A DNA stretch of 45,500 nt from an uncultured Desulfocapsa sp. (GTDB lineage: Bacteria; Desulfobacterota; Desulfobulbia; Desulfobulbales; Desulfocapsaceae): the NCBI GenBank assembly GCA_947311475.1, contig CAMZLK010000079.1:1-45500 (forward strand), written 5' to 3'. Positions 1 through 9,930 of this stretch are shown piece after piece. A model generated the notes under the pieces. That model had not been told where the DNA came from and did not search any database. It worked only from the letters and a program-made list of their open reading frames with translations. The position numbers were made by a program, and so were the translations under genes. Numbering within the stretch: position 1 is the stretch's first letter; every line of letters begins with the position of its first letter.

Positions 1-10
1 AAAAACAAGA

Positions 11-133
11 TGGACTTGGAAAAACCTTCATATTCGAGGCACGGAAATTTCTTATCTTTTCGGCGTACTAGGGTACGTTGAAAAGATAAGAAATTTGCAG
101 TAACGAAGAAGATGAAGAGTTTTTACGAGTCCA
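11..133. repeat. Long imperfect palindrome at 3' end of the NIF3 gene
   Basis: Two arms of about 60 bases can pair over their whole length. The core is perfect: 17 bases at 45-61 (aaatttcttatcttttc) are the reverse complement of 80-96, and gtac at 65-68 pairs with gtac at 73-76 around a tagg loop. The outer parts pair with mismatches, from tggact at 11 to agtcca at 133. It ends five bases beyond the stop of the minus-strand NIF3 gene, so its transcript could fold and end or protect that mRNA. It resembles, in its gaagatgaag flank, the palindromes at 10,499 and 38,035, so it may belong to a dispersed palindrome family rather than being a simple terminator; there is no clear T-run. Confidence 0.7.
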
Positions 134-137
134 TCAA

Positions 138-962
138 TTAAAAATCATTTTTATAAAAGGTAGTAAAGGCCGGTTTTTCCGACTCGGATTGCAGTATCTG
201 CAAATCCCAGTTACATTCCAGCGACCGGGCAACTATTTGTTTTTCCAGTAAAGCAAGAGCCGGACGTTCAGTCGCATAGTGCGTTCCATCAATCACACAA
301 AAACCGACTTCCTCAGCCCAGCGAGCTGTTGAATGCTTTATCTCTGCAGAAAGATATACATCTGCATTCTGCAGGAATGCCTCCTCAACAAAATCAGAAC
401 CACTCCCTCCACAGACAGCCACTGTCTGTACTTTTTCAGGCGGTTTTCCTGCAAGCATCACATTTTTGAGATCAAGAGCAGCAAATACTTTCTGCATAAA
501 TTCTTTGAAAAACAGAGGCGTTACGTAGCTACCAATCCGTCCTGCCCCCTGACTTTTGTTTTCCGATGAAGGCATTCGGCGCAGAGGCGACAATTCTTTT
601 AAACCAAGAAGCATGGCCAAAGCATCGCTCACTCCAGGAGCTGCATTATCAAAATTCGTATGACAGGCAATCACATTAATCTTCTTTGATAATGCAAGCT
701 CAAGAAATGCCCCTTCCGGAGAACTGGTATGTACAAAAGGAAGGGGATGAAAAATACAGGGATGGTGAGTTATTAAGGTGTCTGCGCCACGCCTGATGGC
801 TTCTTGAAGAAGTGGCAGCGTTGGATCAAGGCCAAGAAGAACAGAATGGGACTCACGTTGGGGATCACCAATCAAAAGGCCCACATTATCCCAGCTCTCA
901 GCAATTTTTGAGGGAGCGATTGCATCAAGACCATTTAAGAGTTCAACTATCTTAACAGCCAT
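138..962 (-). CDS. NIF3/YbgI family dinuclear metal-centre protein
   Basis: 274 residues, the usual length for the short NIF3 (DUF34, YbgI-like) proteins, which form a hexameric ring with a two-metal site in each subunit; they are often labelled GTP cyclohydrolase 1 type 2, but the physiological reaction is unsettled. Metal-ligand signatures are visible: SWDNVGLLIGD near residue 23, THHP near 65, ACHTNFDNA near 99, and the C-terminal DGTHYATERPAL with the paired His and Glu. ATG at 962. A minus-strand terminator (998-1031) separates it from the upstream tRNA gene, so it probably has its own promoter in 963-997 or relies on read-through. The downstream side is closed by a long palindrome. Family assignment is secure, function is not. 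Confidence 0.9.
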   Translation of the reverse strand: MAVKIVELLNGLDAIAPSKIAESWDNVGLLIGDPQRESHSVLLGLDPTLPLLQEAIRRGADTLITHHPCIFHPLPFVHTSSPEGAFLELALSKKINVIACHTNFDNAAPGVSDALAMLLGLKELSPLRRMPSSENKSQGAGRIGSYVTPLFFKEFMQKVFAALDLKNVMLAGKPPEKVQTVAVCGGSGSDFVEEAFLQNADVYLSAEIKHSTARWAEEVGFCVIDGTHYATERPALALLEKQIVARSLECNWDLQILQSESEKPAFTTFYKNDF

Positions 963-997
963 TAGAAGCCCTCACCTAATTGCCTGGGATCAGACAT

Positions 998-1031
998 AAA
1001 AAAAAGGTACAGCCCTTGTGGGATGTACCTT
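998..1031 (-). terminator. Rho-independent terminator downstream of the tRNA
   Basis: Read on the minus strand: stem AAGGTACA (1031-1024) pairs perfectly with TGTACCTT (1011-1004), with CCC/GGG continuing the stem inside, followed by a run of eight T (1005-998). It lies between the tRNA (3' end 1178) and the NIF3 start (962) and would end tRNA transcription. Confidence 0.75.
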
Positions 1032-1177
1032 TGGATTTCTGGCTTCTTAAAGCAGGTTTTTTTGTCTGCTTCAGCAAAAGCGGGTATGAAGGGTGAGGCA
1101 GTTGGCCTCTCTCTGTCTGAGAAAAAGTTTCGTCTATTCAAGGAACCTGGTCATTTGTGCAGATTCTATATGTAAAA

Positions 1178-1253
1178 TGGTGGGCGCAGTAGGATTTGAA
1201 CCTACGACCGACCGGTTATGAGCCGGTGGCTCTACCAACTGAGCTATGCGCCC
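1178..1253 (-). tRNA. tRNA with CAU anticodon, probably elongator tRNA-Met
   Basis: A complete 76-nt cloverleaf on the minus strand: acceptor GGGCGCA/TGCGCCC, D-arm GCTC...GAGC, anticodon stem CCGG/CCGG with loop CTCATAA giving anticodon CAU, T-arm GTAGG TTCAAAT CCTAC, discriminator A and encoded CCA. The first acceptor pair G-C and the normal D-loop argue against initiator tRNA. CAU also occurs in tRNA-Ile2 (lysidine-modified); the body looks more like elongator Met but this was not tested with a covariance model. Confidence 0.93.
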
Positions 1254-1273
1254 GCTCCGGCATCAAAACCCAC

Positions 1274-1303
1274 TATATAAAAACAGCTGCGCTTAATTGT
1301 CAA
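1274..1303 (-). promoter_or_regulatory. Sigma-70 type promoter of the CAU tRNA
   Basis: On the minus strand a perfect -35 TTGACA (1303-1298) is followed after 18 bases by TATATA (1279-1274); the tRNA 5' end is 20 bases further on at 1253, a normal distance for a short tRNA leader. Confidence 0.7.
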
Positions 1304-1412
1304 CAAAAAAAGCACCACTGTTGAGGAAATCGATGTTTTTATATTCCGTCATGGTTTATCTTTTGTTCTTCCCTGATTGAAAGATCCCCCTATTCACGAT
1401 ATAACAGAGGCC

Positions 1413-3242
1413 ATGATCTATAATAATCTTCTTTTCTTTCTTGTCGCCATATTCCTGTTTACCATGACCAGCGGAACCGAGGCTCCCCAGCTTCCCTTTC
1501 TCGGCTCGATGGTGATATTTTCCATACTTCTTTTCACTTTTGATCGCATTGCAAAACGTCTTTACGCAAAAGTTGCCGGAGATGGTTCCGGCGCATATTT
1601 TGACACTGAAAAACGCCTCTCACTGCTGGCTTTGCTCTTCTATGCGGCTGCTCTTTTTTCCTGTGATATCCACTACTACCTGAGCCCGCTTTCCCTGAAT
1701 GGACTCTTTCCATCCTTTATCAATATTGGGGGCCTTGCCTTCTTTTTCCTCTTCCTGCTCCTGATGTGGAGGCGGGCGAAACCTTCCTATGAAAGGGTAT
1801 TTAGCCGGAAATACACAGGTGGCACCTTTCTTTCTACCAACACCAAAGCAAATCTTCCCATTGTTTTCCCATGGATTTTTCTTTCGCTGGCCAATGATCT
1901 TCTCAGCCTGCTCCCTTTTCCCGCAGTCAAAACCTTTCTCCATTCAGAAGCTGGCGAGTATACCTCTTTTATATTATTTCTCCTCCTGCTTCTGATCTTC
2001 TTCCCACCCATGGTGCGCAAACTCTGGGGCTGCACTCCTTTTCCAAAAGGTACATTACTTGATCATCTGCAAGGCTTTTTTAAAAGCCAGCGCTTTACTG
2101 CAAAAATATTTATCTGGCCACTTTTTGAAGGAAGAGTCATAACGGCTGCTGTCCTTGGGATCTTTCCGGGTCTGCGTTATGTCATGATCACTCCCGCTTT
2201 ACTTGAAAATTTATCACTTGCAGAGCTCGATGCTGTGATGGCCCACGAAATCGGCCACATCAAGAAAAAGCATATGCTGCTCTACCTTTTTATTATTTCC
2301 GGTTTCTCAGTTCTGACGGGTTTTATCCTGGAGCCATTTACCTTCTTCCTTCTTTCGAGAAGCAGCTTTTACGCACTTCTCGGGTTCACAGGACTCACGG
2401 CTGAAAACCTGCTCACAGTATTCATGGCTGTCACCATTCTTATTGCCATGCTGCTCTATTTTCGTTTTTTCTTTGGTTACTTTATCAGGAACTTTGAACG
2501 TCAGGCCGATCTCCATGTGTTCAAAGCTCTTGGCAGCAGCCATTCCATAATTTCAGCATTTGAAAAAATTGCTGTTCTGTCAGGAAACATCAGAGACTTA
2601 CCTAGCTGGCATCATTTTGGTATCGGCCAAAGGATAGAGTACCTTGAAAAATGCGAACAGGACAAGTCCTGGATTACACGACATAACCGAAAGGTCTGGT
2701 TAAGTCTGGCTGTTTATCTTCTCATTCTTGTTATCGCATCTTTTGGCCGGAACCTCTTACCAACTGAGACCTGGACGAAGGGGTATGAGGAAAAATATAC
2801 AGAATTCATCCTCGACCAGAAACTCCTCCGGGAACCTGACAAAGCGCTGTGGCTTGGGATTGCAGGTGATTTGATGCAGCATAAAAAGATGGAAAAAAAG
2901 GCCATTGCCGCCTATGACAAGGCCCTTGAGTTGGAACCGTCAAACCCAAAACTGCTCAACAATCTGGCCTGGTTGCTCCTTACAAGTGATGACCACACAC
3001 TGCGTGATCCCGCAAGGGCACTCAACCTGGCTCGTCTTGCGGTTTTACAGGTACCTGCCGGATATGTTCTGGACACGTTGGCCACAGCCTATTGGGCCAA
3101 TGATTTTAAGGAAAAGGCAATTCAAACAGAAAAACAGGCAATCTTTGCCGACCCTGAAGAGGGGGAATATTATCGAATACAAATTCATAAATTTAAGAAC
3201 AGAACATACCTCTCAAGCAAAGCAGAGAAAAACATTGAATAA
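1413..3242 (+). CDS. M48 family metalloprotease with membrane segments and C-terminal TPRs
   Basis: About 609 residues. The zinc site is HEIGH at about residue 278 in VMAHEIGHIKKKH, and the third ligand lies in FERQAD at about 362, both typical of M48 (HtpX/Ste24-type) peptidases. Several hydrophobic stretches precede the active site (residues 1-20, then three more up to about 200) and two or more lie between HEIGH and the third ligand, so it is an integral inner-membrane protease. The last 120 residues carry TPR-like repeats (KKAIAAYDKALELEPSNPKLLNNLAWLL), suggesting a protein-protein platform in the periplasm or cytoplasm. I chose ATG 1413 because it opens directly on a membrane segment; an in-frame TTG at 1377 would add 12 polar residues and has no ribosome site. 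Likely role: membrane protein quality control; substrate unknown. Confidence 0.85.
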   Translation: MIYNNLLFFLVAIFLFTMTSGTEAPQLPFLGSMVIFSILLFTFDRIAKRLYAKVAGDGSGAYFDTEKRLSLLALLFYAAALFSCDIHYYLSPLSLNGLFPSFINIGGLAFFFLFLLLMWRRAKPSYERVFSRKYTGGTFLSTNTKANLPIVFPWIFLSLANDLLSLLPFPAVKTFLHSEAGEYTSFILFLLLLLIFFPPMVRKLWGCTPFPKGTLLDHLQGFFKSQRFTAKIFIWPLFEGRVITAAVLGIFPGLRYVMITPALLENLSLAELDAVMAHEIGHIKKKHMLLYLFIISGFSVLTGFILEPFTFFLLSRSSFYALLGFTGLTAENLLTVFMAVTILIAMLLYFRFFFGYFIRNFERQADLHVFKALGSSHSIISAFEKIAVLSGNIRDLPSWHHFGIGQRIEYLEKCEQDKSWITRHNRKVWLSLAVYLLILVIASFGRNLLPTETWTKGYEEKYTEFILDQKLLREPDKALWLGIAGDLMQHKKMEKKAIAAYDKALELEPSNPKLLNNLAWLLLTSDDHTLRDPARALNLARLAVLQVPAGYVLDTLATAYWANDFKEKAIQTEKQAIFADPEEGEYYRIQIHKFKNRTYLSSKAEKNIE

Positions 3243-3265
3243 AAAGCACCACAGGAGACATACAA

Positions 3266-4111
3266 ATGGTATTATTAGGAGCCCACGAATCTGTGGCAGG
3301 CGGCATACACCTTGCCTTTGACCGTATAAAAGAAGTCGGTGGTGATGCTCTGCAGATCTTCACCCGCAACCAGCGGCAATGGAACCCTGCCCCTGTGACA
3401 GAAGAAGAGCGAAAACTCTTTGCTGATGCCTGGCAGGAATCTGCTAACATGCCCGTTGCCTCGCATGCGTCCTATCTTATTAATCTTGCATCAGGAAAGC
3501 CAGATCTTGTTAAAAAATCCATCACTGCCTTTGCTGATGAATTAAAACGCAGTGAGTTGCTGAATATCCCTTTTGTGGTTATGCACCCCGGATCCCATGG
3601 GGGAGATGGCGTTGCCAGCGGCATTGAAAGATTTACTACAAACCTGGATCTTGCGCTTAAGCTTGCAGATAATCAGGTCATGGTCTTGCTTGAAACCACG
3701 GCAGGACAAGGCACAGGGCTGGGCAGTCGTTTTGAGGAACTGGCAACAATTATTGAGGGTTCAAAATATCAGGAAAAACTTGGTATCTGCGTGGACACCT
3801 GCCATATCTTTGCCGCCGGCTATGATATTCGCTCGCCAGAAAGCTACCAGGAAACCATGACTGAATTTGATAGATTGGTCGGAATAGATCGAATAAAATT
3901 CTTCCATCTGAATGACTCCAAGAAGGGTCTCAAATGTAAAGTAGATCGACATGAGCACATAGGTAAAGGCGAGATAGGACTGGAGGGTTTTCGTAATCTC
4001 CTGAACGATCCCCGTTTTGCAGACCATCCCATGACTCTTGAGACGCCAAAAGGAAAGGACTTACAGGAAGATCGGGATAATCTTGCCACGCTGCGTAGTC
4101 TTATAAAATAG
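3266..4111 (+). CDS. nfo: Deoxyribonuclease IV (endonuclease IV, AP endonuclease)
   Basis: 281 residues, full length for Nfo. It cleaves DNA 5' to abasic sites in base excision repair using three zinc ions. The fold signatures are clear: GAHESVAGG at the N-terminus, HASYLIN near 65, VMHPGSHGGDG near 105, ETTAGQG near 142, CVDTCHIFAAGYDI near 173-187 and HLNDSK near 213 followed by DRHEHIGKGEIG. Start ATG 3266 has AGGAGA at 3253-3258. It follows the M48 gene by only 23 bases in the same direction, so the two are probably co-transcribed. A hairpin overlapping its stop separates it from the convergent purL. Confidence 0.96.
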   Translation: MVLLGAHESVAGGIHLAFDRIKEVGGDALQIFTRNQRQWNPAPVTEEERKLFADAWQESANMPVASHASYLINLASGKPDLVKKSITAFADELKRSELLNIPFVVMHPGSHGGDGVASGIERFTTNLDLALKLADNQVMVLLETTAGQGTGLGSRFEELATIIEGSKYQEKLGICVDTCHIFAAGYDIRSPESYQETMTEFDRLVGIDRIKFFHLNDSKKGLKCKVDRHEHIGKGEIGLEGFRNLLNDPRFADHPMTLETPKGKDLQEDRDNLATLRSLIK

Positions 4112-4120
4112 ACTACGCAG
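4091..4120. terminator. Hairpin between convergent nfo and purL
   Basis: Perfect 10-bp inverted repeat: ctgcgtagtc (4091-4100) and gactacgcag (4111-4120) around a 10-base A/T loop. It covers the nfo stop codon and lies 21 bases from the end of purL. No long T-run follows on either strand, so termination efficiency is uncertain; its symmetry would let it serve both convergent genes. Confidence 0.5.
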
Positions 4121-4141
4121 CAGGGAATAATTTAAAAGCTG

Positions 4142-7100
4142 CTACCCCACACACCAATCATACGCATTACGAAACATCTGCATCCACGGTGAAACCTTTA
4201 AATGTTTCATCTCTTCCGGCAGATAATGTGCCTGCCATGCAAGAAATACCCGTTCAGGATGTGGCATCATGGCAAGATGACGTCCATCGGGAGAGCAGAG
4301 TCCAGCCAAACCATCAGGTGAACCATTTGGATTAAAAGGATAGGCTTCTGTTGCATTCCCCTCATCATCCACATAACAGAGTGGCGCCAAATTCTCTGTG
4401 AGCACCCGCTCTTTTACCGCTTTATCGGGAAATGTAAGAAGTCCTTCACCATGATCAACATGGATACCAAAAACCAGGCCCTCCATGCCTTTCAACATAA
4501 GCGACGGACTTTTTCCAACTTTTACCGTAGTCCAGCGGGACTCAAAGCGGCCAGAAAGATTATGGATAAATCTAGGCTGTTTCTCGGCCTCAATATCCTG
4601 CCATGGAACCAGACCAAGGAGACCAAAGAGCTGGCAACCGTTACAAACTCCGAGACTGAAAGTGTCGGGGCGTTCGTAAAATTCACGAAACATTTTTTTC
4701 AAGGTATCATTAAAGCGGATGGTTGCAGCCCATCCTTTGGCAGAGTCCGGAACATCAGCGTAAGAAAATCCTCCAACTGCGGCAAGACCTCTAAAATCAT
4801 CAAGGTTTATTCGGCCCGCAAGAAGATCACTCATGGTGATATCCCAGGGTTCAAAGCCTGCTGCATAAAAGGCTGAGCTCATCTCACGATCGGAGTTAGA
4901 GCCTTCATCCCGAAGGATGGCAACTTTTGGTTTGTCTGTTTTTGTCAAGAGAGCGGCTGGTGCGGGCTCAGGACTAAAGCTGAGCTTATAGGCAGGCCCT
5001 TTCCGATCATAGCAGGCCTTCTTTTCCTGATCCGCACAGTCCGGATTCACCTGGAGTCGTTCAAGCTGATAGCTTGTCTCTTCCCATGTCGCGCGTAGCT
5101 TGCGCATATCTTCATTCAGTACTGTTTCGCCATTAATTCGAATCTGAATCTGCTTTTCCTTAACACTTTTACCAAGAACAACAGAAACCACATCGTGACT
5201 TGCAAGGATCTGCTGTAAATCGTTCAGATTGTCATCCGCACATTCAAGTACCAGCCCTAATTCTTCAGAAAACAAGGTCGCTAATGGAGCATCCGTTGAT
5301 TGCAAATCGATGTTCAAACCACAGTTTCCAGAAAATGCCATTTCCAGAACAGTGGTGATGATTCCACCATCACTGCGATCGTGTCCTGCTGTGACTAATC
5401 CTTTTCCAATGGCCTCCTGAACGGCAATAAATGCCTGTTTCACAGCTTTGGGATCATCCATATCCGGGCAGTCATTTCCCAAACGGGATCTGGTTTGCGC
5501 CAGTGCCGAACCACCCAATCTATTCTTTCCATTTGCAAGATCAATAAAAAGAAGCGAGGACGCGCCAGCCTGCTTGAGATCAGGTGTCACAACCTTATTG
5601 ATATCGCTCATCGCCGCATAGGCAGATATGACCAGCTCGCGGGGAGATTTAACTGTTTCATCACCCACCATGGTAGCCATGGAGAGGCTGTCTTTCCCAC
5701 CATCAACGGCCATTCCCACGGCGATCATGGCATCACACATGCCTTTGGCAGCATCAAAGAGCGCAGCACCTTCACCGGGAAGCTTTGGTGCCCACATCCA
5801 GTTTGCAGAACATTTCACCTGCTCCAGATCATCTATCCTGGCCCAGACAAGGTTGGTAAGAGATTCACCAACTGCCATCCTGGCACCTTTTGCAGGATCA
5901 ACCAGCATTTTAATGGGCTGTTCACCGATGGCAGTCGCACCACCACTGAGGCTAAAATGAGACTGGGCGACCACTGCCACATCACTCACAGTGAGTTGTA
6001 ACGGGCCACAACATTGCTGCTGGGCAATGAGTCCGGTAACGGCACGATCCACCTTATTGGTAAGGAAACGTTTTGAACCGACAGAGACCAGTCGCAGCAC
6101 ATCATGCAATGCAGCGACCACAGTCAGATCATCAGGGAGTTCCAGAGGTTTCAGATCCGCCTTTGAACGATTATCCTCAAAGGTTTTAACCGGAATATCA
6201 CCAAGCAGTTCTGAAAGATCAATATCCACCGGTGTGGAACCGTCAAGTTCGTCACGTACCACAAACTGCAAATCGCCGGTAACTTCACCCAGCACCTCGC
6301 AGCCTACTTTTTCACGATCACAGATTGCCTGAAACTGTTCAATATTTTCAGGGCTGATCAGAAAACCGTTTCGTTCCTGATATTCTGCAACATAGATTTC
6401 AAGCACAGACATGGTGGGATCGCCAACCCGCATTTTGCGGATTTCAATATAGCCACCTGAATGTTCTACAAGCTCTTTCAAGACGTTCGCAGGCCCTCCG
6501 GCACCCTGATCATGGATAACATCAATGATGGTCTTATCACCCATTTCATTACATGCCCGGATGACACGATTCATCTTCTGTTCCATTTCGGCGTCACCAC
6601 GCTGTACGGCATTAAAATCCAGCTCTGAGGCGTTTTCGCCCTGAAGCATGGAAGATGCGGCACCACCGCCAAAACCAACCCGATAGGCAGGGCCACCCAC
6701 CTGGACAATCTTCATTCCCTTTAATTCTTTATCTTTTTCTGTGTGCCGATCATCAATCTGGCCGATACCGCCTGTGAACATAATAGGTTTTAAAAAGCCC
6801 CAGCGTTCACCATTTTCAAGACGAAGATCAAAAGAACGGGTAAAACCCTGAATCATGGGTTCACCAAATTTATTCCCGTAATCGGAGGCTCCGTTACTGG
6901 CCTCAATCTCAATATCCAGCGCTGAAGCCAGATTCTCGGGGCATTGGTAGGAATTTTCCCACGGAAGGGTGTAGCCGGGGATATGAAGATTTGCCACACA
7001 GTAACCGGTGGTACCAGCGATAACAAATCCGCCTTTTCCCGTTCCCTGGACGTCGCGAATACGCCCGCCCGATCCTGTTTCAGCACCGGGAAAAGGTGCA

Positions 7101-7945
7101 ACTCCTGTGGGGAAATTATGGGTCTCGGCAGTAAGCAGCATATGATAACATGCGTCACTTTCTTTTAAAGCGCAGGGAGCCCCCGGTGTCTGCGGTATAA
7201 TGGTATGGATATCATGTCCTTCCACCACACTGGAGTTATCCTTAAAGGCCACCAGACTCCCTTTGGGATTTTTATTTAAGGTTTCAATAACCAACTCAAA
7301 AAGAGTTGCGTCCTGTTTCTCGCCATCAATCACCTGGTGGCCTCGGAAAAAGCCATGGCGTGAGTGTTCGGAGTTGGCGTTATTGAGATCCATAATCTCT
7401 ACAATGGTGGGATTACGATCATGTTTTTTTACAAAGTAATCGTAATAAAAGTTACGATCACGCTCGTCCATGGAAATACCGGGGATTTCAAGAAGTGCAT
7501 CCGGCCCTCCGCCTATCATATCAACATCGTACACGGCTTCCGGCTTAATCCCGGTTTCGAAGGTGGAAAGTGCTTTCGGATAAGGGCATTCTGTCATTCT
7601 ATCGTGATTATCCCGAACAAAAGTTTCAAGATCCTGCCCTGCTTCAACAAGGTACCTGCGTGATCTTTCCACACGGGAAACGCAGTCAAGTCCTGTGGCA
7701 TTGCAGATGGAAACCATATTCGACGACCAGGCCGTTGCAAAGTTAAGCCGTGGCCCCATTTCCACCACCCGATCCCCGGTAAGTAATGACTTATCGGTTA
7801 CAGAATCTGCCAGGAACCCATCTGCCAGAATAAGCTGTAACCGGCTCTTCTCCTCTGGCGACAATGGATGGCTGGATTCGATATTAAAACAATATTCACG
7901 ACCCTCATCAATTTTTCGATATAACTGGCTGACAATTAATGACAT
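4142..7945 (-). CDS. purL: Phosphoribosylformylglycinamidine synthase, single-chain type
   Basis: 1267 residues, the large single-polypeptide form (E. coli PurL is about 1295) that fuses PurS-like, synthetase and glutaminase parts. It converts FGAR plus glutamine and ATP to FGAM in de novo purine synthesis. Visible signatures: HNFPTGVAPFPGAETGSGGRIRD in the first synthetase half (written here as two adjacent motifs), GGKDSLSM in the second half, and a class I glutaminase at the C-terminus with GVCNGCQ (nucleophile Cys at about 1102) and MMPHPER. ATG 7945 is preceded by AGGA on the minus strand. Convergent with nfo and divergent from the ATPase gene at 8120, so it is a single-gene unit; the 174-base divergent spacer holds an imperfect palindrome around ATGAATGTTCAT that might be an operator, unproven. 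Confidence 0.97.
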   Translation of the reverse strand: MSLIVSQLYRKIDEGREYCFNIESSHPLSPEEKSRLQLILADGFLADSVTDKSLLTGDRVVEMGPRLNFATAWSSNMVSICNATGLDCVSRVERSRRYLVEAGQDLETFVRDNHDRMTECPYPKALSTFETGIKPEAVYDVDMIGGGPDALLEIPGISMDERDRNFYYDYFVKKHDRNPTIVEIMDLNNANSEHSRHGFFRGHQVIDGEKQDATLFELVIETLNKNPKGSLVAFKDNSSVVEGHDIHTIIPQTPGAPCALKESDACYHMLLTAETHNFPTGVAPFPGAETGSGGRIRDVQGTGKGGFVIAGTTGYCVANLHIPGYTLPWENSYQCPENLASALDIEIEASNGASDYGNKFGEPMIQGFTRSFDLRLENGERWGFLKPIMFTGGIGQIDDRHTEKDKELKGMKIVQVGGPAYRVGFGGGAASSMLQGENASELDFNAVQRGDAEMEQKMNRVIRACNEMGDKTIIDVIHDQGAGGPANVLKELVEHSGGYIEIRKMRVGDPTMSVLEIYVAEYQERNGFLISPENIEQFQAICDREKVGCEVLGEVTGDLQFVVRDELDGSTPVDIDLSELLGDIPVKTFEDNRSKADLKPLELPDDLTVVAALHDVLRLVSVGSKRFLTNKVDRAVTGLIAQQQCCGPLQLTVSDVAVVAQSHFSLSGGATAIGEQPIKMLVDPAKGARMAVGESLTNLVWARIDDLEQVKCSANWMWAPKLPGEGAALFDAAKGMCDAMIAVGMAVDGGKDSLSMATMVGDETVKSPRELVISAYAAMSDINKVVTPDLKQAGASSLLFIDLANGKNRLGGSALAQTRSRLGNDCPDMDDPKAVKQAFIAVQEAIGKGLVTAGHDRSDGGIITTVLEMAFSGNCGLNIDLQSTDAPLATLFSEELGLVLECADDNLNDLQQILASHDVVSVVLGKSVKEKQIQIRINGETVLNEDMRKLRATWEETSYQLERLQVNPDCADQEKKACYDRKGPAYKLSFSPEPAPAALLTKTDKPKVAILRDEGSNSDREMSSAFYAAGFEPWDITMSDLLAGRINLDDFRGLAAVGGFSYADVPDSAKGWAATIRFNDTLKKMFREFYERPDTFSLGVCNGCQLFGLLGLVPWQDIEAEKQPRFIHNLSGRFESRWTTVKVGKSPSLMLKGMEGLVFGIHVDHGEGLLTFPDKAVKERVLTENLAPLCYVDDEGNATEAYPFNPNGSPDGLAGLCSPDGRHLAMMPHPERVFLAWQAHYLPEEMKHLKVSPWMQMFRNAYDWCVG

Positions 7946-8119
7946 GGATAATTCCTGAAATATAAATGAATGTTCATATAAATTAAGGCTTCATAGCACT
8001 CAGTTTATAACAGATAGCGGTCAGAGTTAAAAGTTTCTTGATAAAGTATGGGAAAAAGAAGACAATAGCAGGAGTATTATTCCAATATCCTTAGTATTTT
8101 TTTAGCATCCTACGACATT

Positions 8120-9919
8120 ATGCCACTACTAAACAGCGACGCCCTCCTCGATATCCTCTCAAAAAAGAGGCTGATAACCAAGAAACAACGTCAGTTTATC
8201 ACCCTTGAAAAAGGAAAACAGCGTAACAAACTTCTCAAACAATTCAGCTCGGAACGAAAATTTGATAAAAGCTATCCCGATCTTGTGGATGTAATTGTTT
8301 CCTTTAAGCTGGATGCCGGTAGACGAAAAGGTGTCACCCTGGATGAAGACACTATCATACGGGCAGTGAGCGAGGTTTGTAATATCCCTTTTAAAAAACT
8401 GGATCCCCTCAAGCTTGATATGGATACGGTCACCAAGACCATTCCACGAAATTTTGCCATCAGACATCTGCTGTTACCCTTTAATTTTCAAAACGGAATT
8501 TTAGAAGTTGCAGTATATCACCCAGACAATACAACCGTCTTAAAAGATATTGAGCAGGCCAACCAGGTAAAGATAAAACCTTATCTGGCTCCAAAAACTG
8601 ATATTAAGAAAATCCTTTCCGAATTTTTTGGCTTTCAGCAATCTATCAGTGCGGCAGAAGATCAGTTTGGCGGATCGGGAATTGGCGGGTCTGTGGATAT
8701 TGGAAATCTGGAACAGTTTGTTAAAGTATCCTCTGCCAAAGAGATTTCTTCATCAGATCAACATATTAAATCGGCGGTTAATCACCTTTTCAACTACGCA
8801 CTCGATCAAAATGCCAGTGATATCCATGTGGAACCCAAACGAGACACCTGTATGGTTCGCTTTCGGATTGACGGCGCCCTTCACACAATCTACAACCTTC
8901 CAAAAGCTGTTCACGCTGCCATTGTAGCACGGATTAAGTTCCTGGCCAGACTTGATATTGCAGAGAAAAGAAGACCTCAGGATGGTCGAATTAAACTTTC
9001 TCTCAGTGGCGACAAAGAAGCCGAAGTTCGTGTTTCCACTGTGCCTGTTGCCTTCGGGGAAAAAGTAGTCATGCGTATCCTTGATCCGGATGTGATTTTT
9101 CAGGATCTGGACAGGCTCGGCTTTTCTCAGCGGGATCGAATTGTCTATAATTCCTTTATCAAATCTCCCCATGGGATTGTGCTTGTTACCGGCCCCACAG
9201 GATCTGGTAAATCGACGACCCTCTATTCCACACTGGAAAAAATCGCCACACCTGAAACAAATATTGTTACCGTGGAAGATCCGGTGGAAATGGTGTACGA
9301 AGCCTTTAATCAAATTTCAGTACAACCTCTTATTGATGTCACGTTCTCAACCATTCTCCGTAATATCCTGCGCCAGGATCCGGATGTTATCATGATCGGT
9401 GAGATTCGCGATTTTGATACGGCATCTCATGCGGTTCAGGCTGCTATGACCGGTCATCTGGTATTCTCCACGCTCCATACCAATGATGCGGTTTCTTCCA
9501 TTGTTCGCTTAAGGGATTTGGGGCTGGAACCATTTCTCATCTCTTCCACCCTGCTGGGCTCACTGGCCCAGAGACTGGTACGAACCGTCTGCCCCCATTG
9601 TATAGAATCTTTTGAAATAGAAGGGAACGAACTTATAAAACTTGGCTTTCCGGTTGCAGAAAAAGAAACCTACAAGCTGAAACGAGGCAAAGGGTGCAGA
9701 AAATGCAGAGGAACGGGTTTTAAGGGAAGATGTGGTATTTTCGAAATTTTTCCTCTCTCAGAAAAAATGAAAAGAATGATCTCAGCTGAAAAGAGCACAG
9801 AGGAACTAAGACAACTTGCAATCCGCGAAGGAATGACTACTTTACGGGAGGACGCCTGGGAAAAGGTAAAAGCTGGAATTACTACTTATGAAGAGGCCAT
9901 GCGGGTAACCGCTGATTAG
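8120..9919 (+). CDS. GspE/PulE/PilB family secretion or pilus assembly ATPase
   Basis: 599 residues. An N-terminal MshEN/T2SSE_N-like region (about 1-170) is followed by the ATPase core: Walker [11 protein letters not shown] at about 357-366, Asp box with VEDPVE, Walker B region [12 protein letters not shown], and His box FSTLHTND. A tetracysteine zinc site typical of GspE/PilB follows (CPHC near 490, CRKC near 527). It powers assembly of type IV pili or type II secretion pseudopili at the inner membrane. No pilC, pilin or gsp genes are visible nearby, so which machine it drives cannot be told; it is an orphan ATPase here. ATG 8120 lacks a clear ribosome site. smpB follows after 11 bases and may be co-transcribed. 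Confidence 0.9.
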   Translation: MPLLNSDALLDILSKKRLITKKQRQFITLEKGKQRNKLLKQFSSERKFDKSYPDLVDVIVSFKLDAGRRKGVTLDEDTIIRAVSEVCNIPFKKLDPLKLDMDTVTKTIPRNFAIRHLLLPFNFQNGILEVAVYHPDNTTVLKDIEQANQVKIKPYLAPKTDIKKILSEFFGFQQSISAAEDQFGGSGIGGSVDIGNLEQFVKVSSAKEISSSDQHIKSAVNHLFNYALDQNASDIHVEPKRDTCMVRFRIDGALHTIYNLPKAVHAAIVARIKFLARLDIAEKRRPQDGRIKLSLSGDKEAEVRVSTVPVAFGEKVVMRILDPDVIFQDLDRLGFSQRDRIVYNSFIKSPHGIVLVTGPTGSGKSTTLYSTLEKIATPETNIVTVEDPVEMVYEAFNQISVQPLIDVTFSTILRNILRQDPDVIMIGEIRDFDTASHAVQAAMTGHLVFSTLHTNDAVSSIVRLRDLGLEPFLISSTLLGSLAQRLVRTVCPHCIESFEIEGNELIKLGFPVAEKETYKLKRGKGCRKCRGTGFKGRCGIFEIFPLSEKMKRMISAEKSTEELRQLAIREGMTTLREDAWEKVKAGITTYEEAMRVTAD

Positions 9920-9930
9920 ACAACGGAAAA

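Noticed and set aside
5495-6001. Plus-strand open frame of 168 codons inside purL
   Set aside because: Antisense to the conserved PurL synthetase domain; composition is that of a shadow frame.
8753-9313. Minus-strand open frame of 186 codons over the GspE-type ATPase
   Set aside because: Antisense to the Walker A region of a conserved gene; no recognisable protein.
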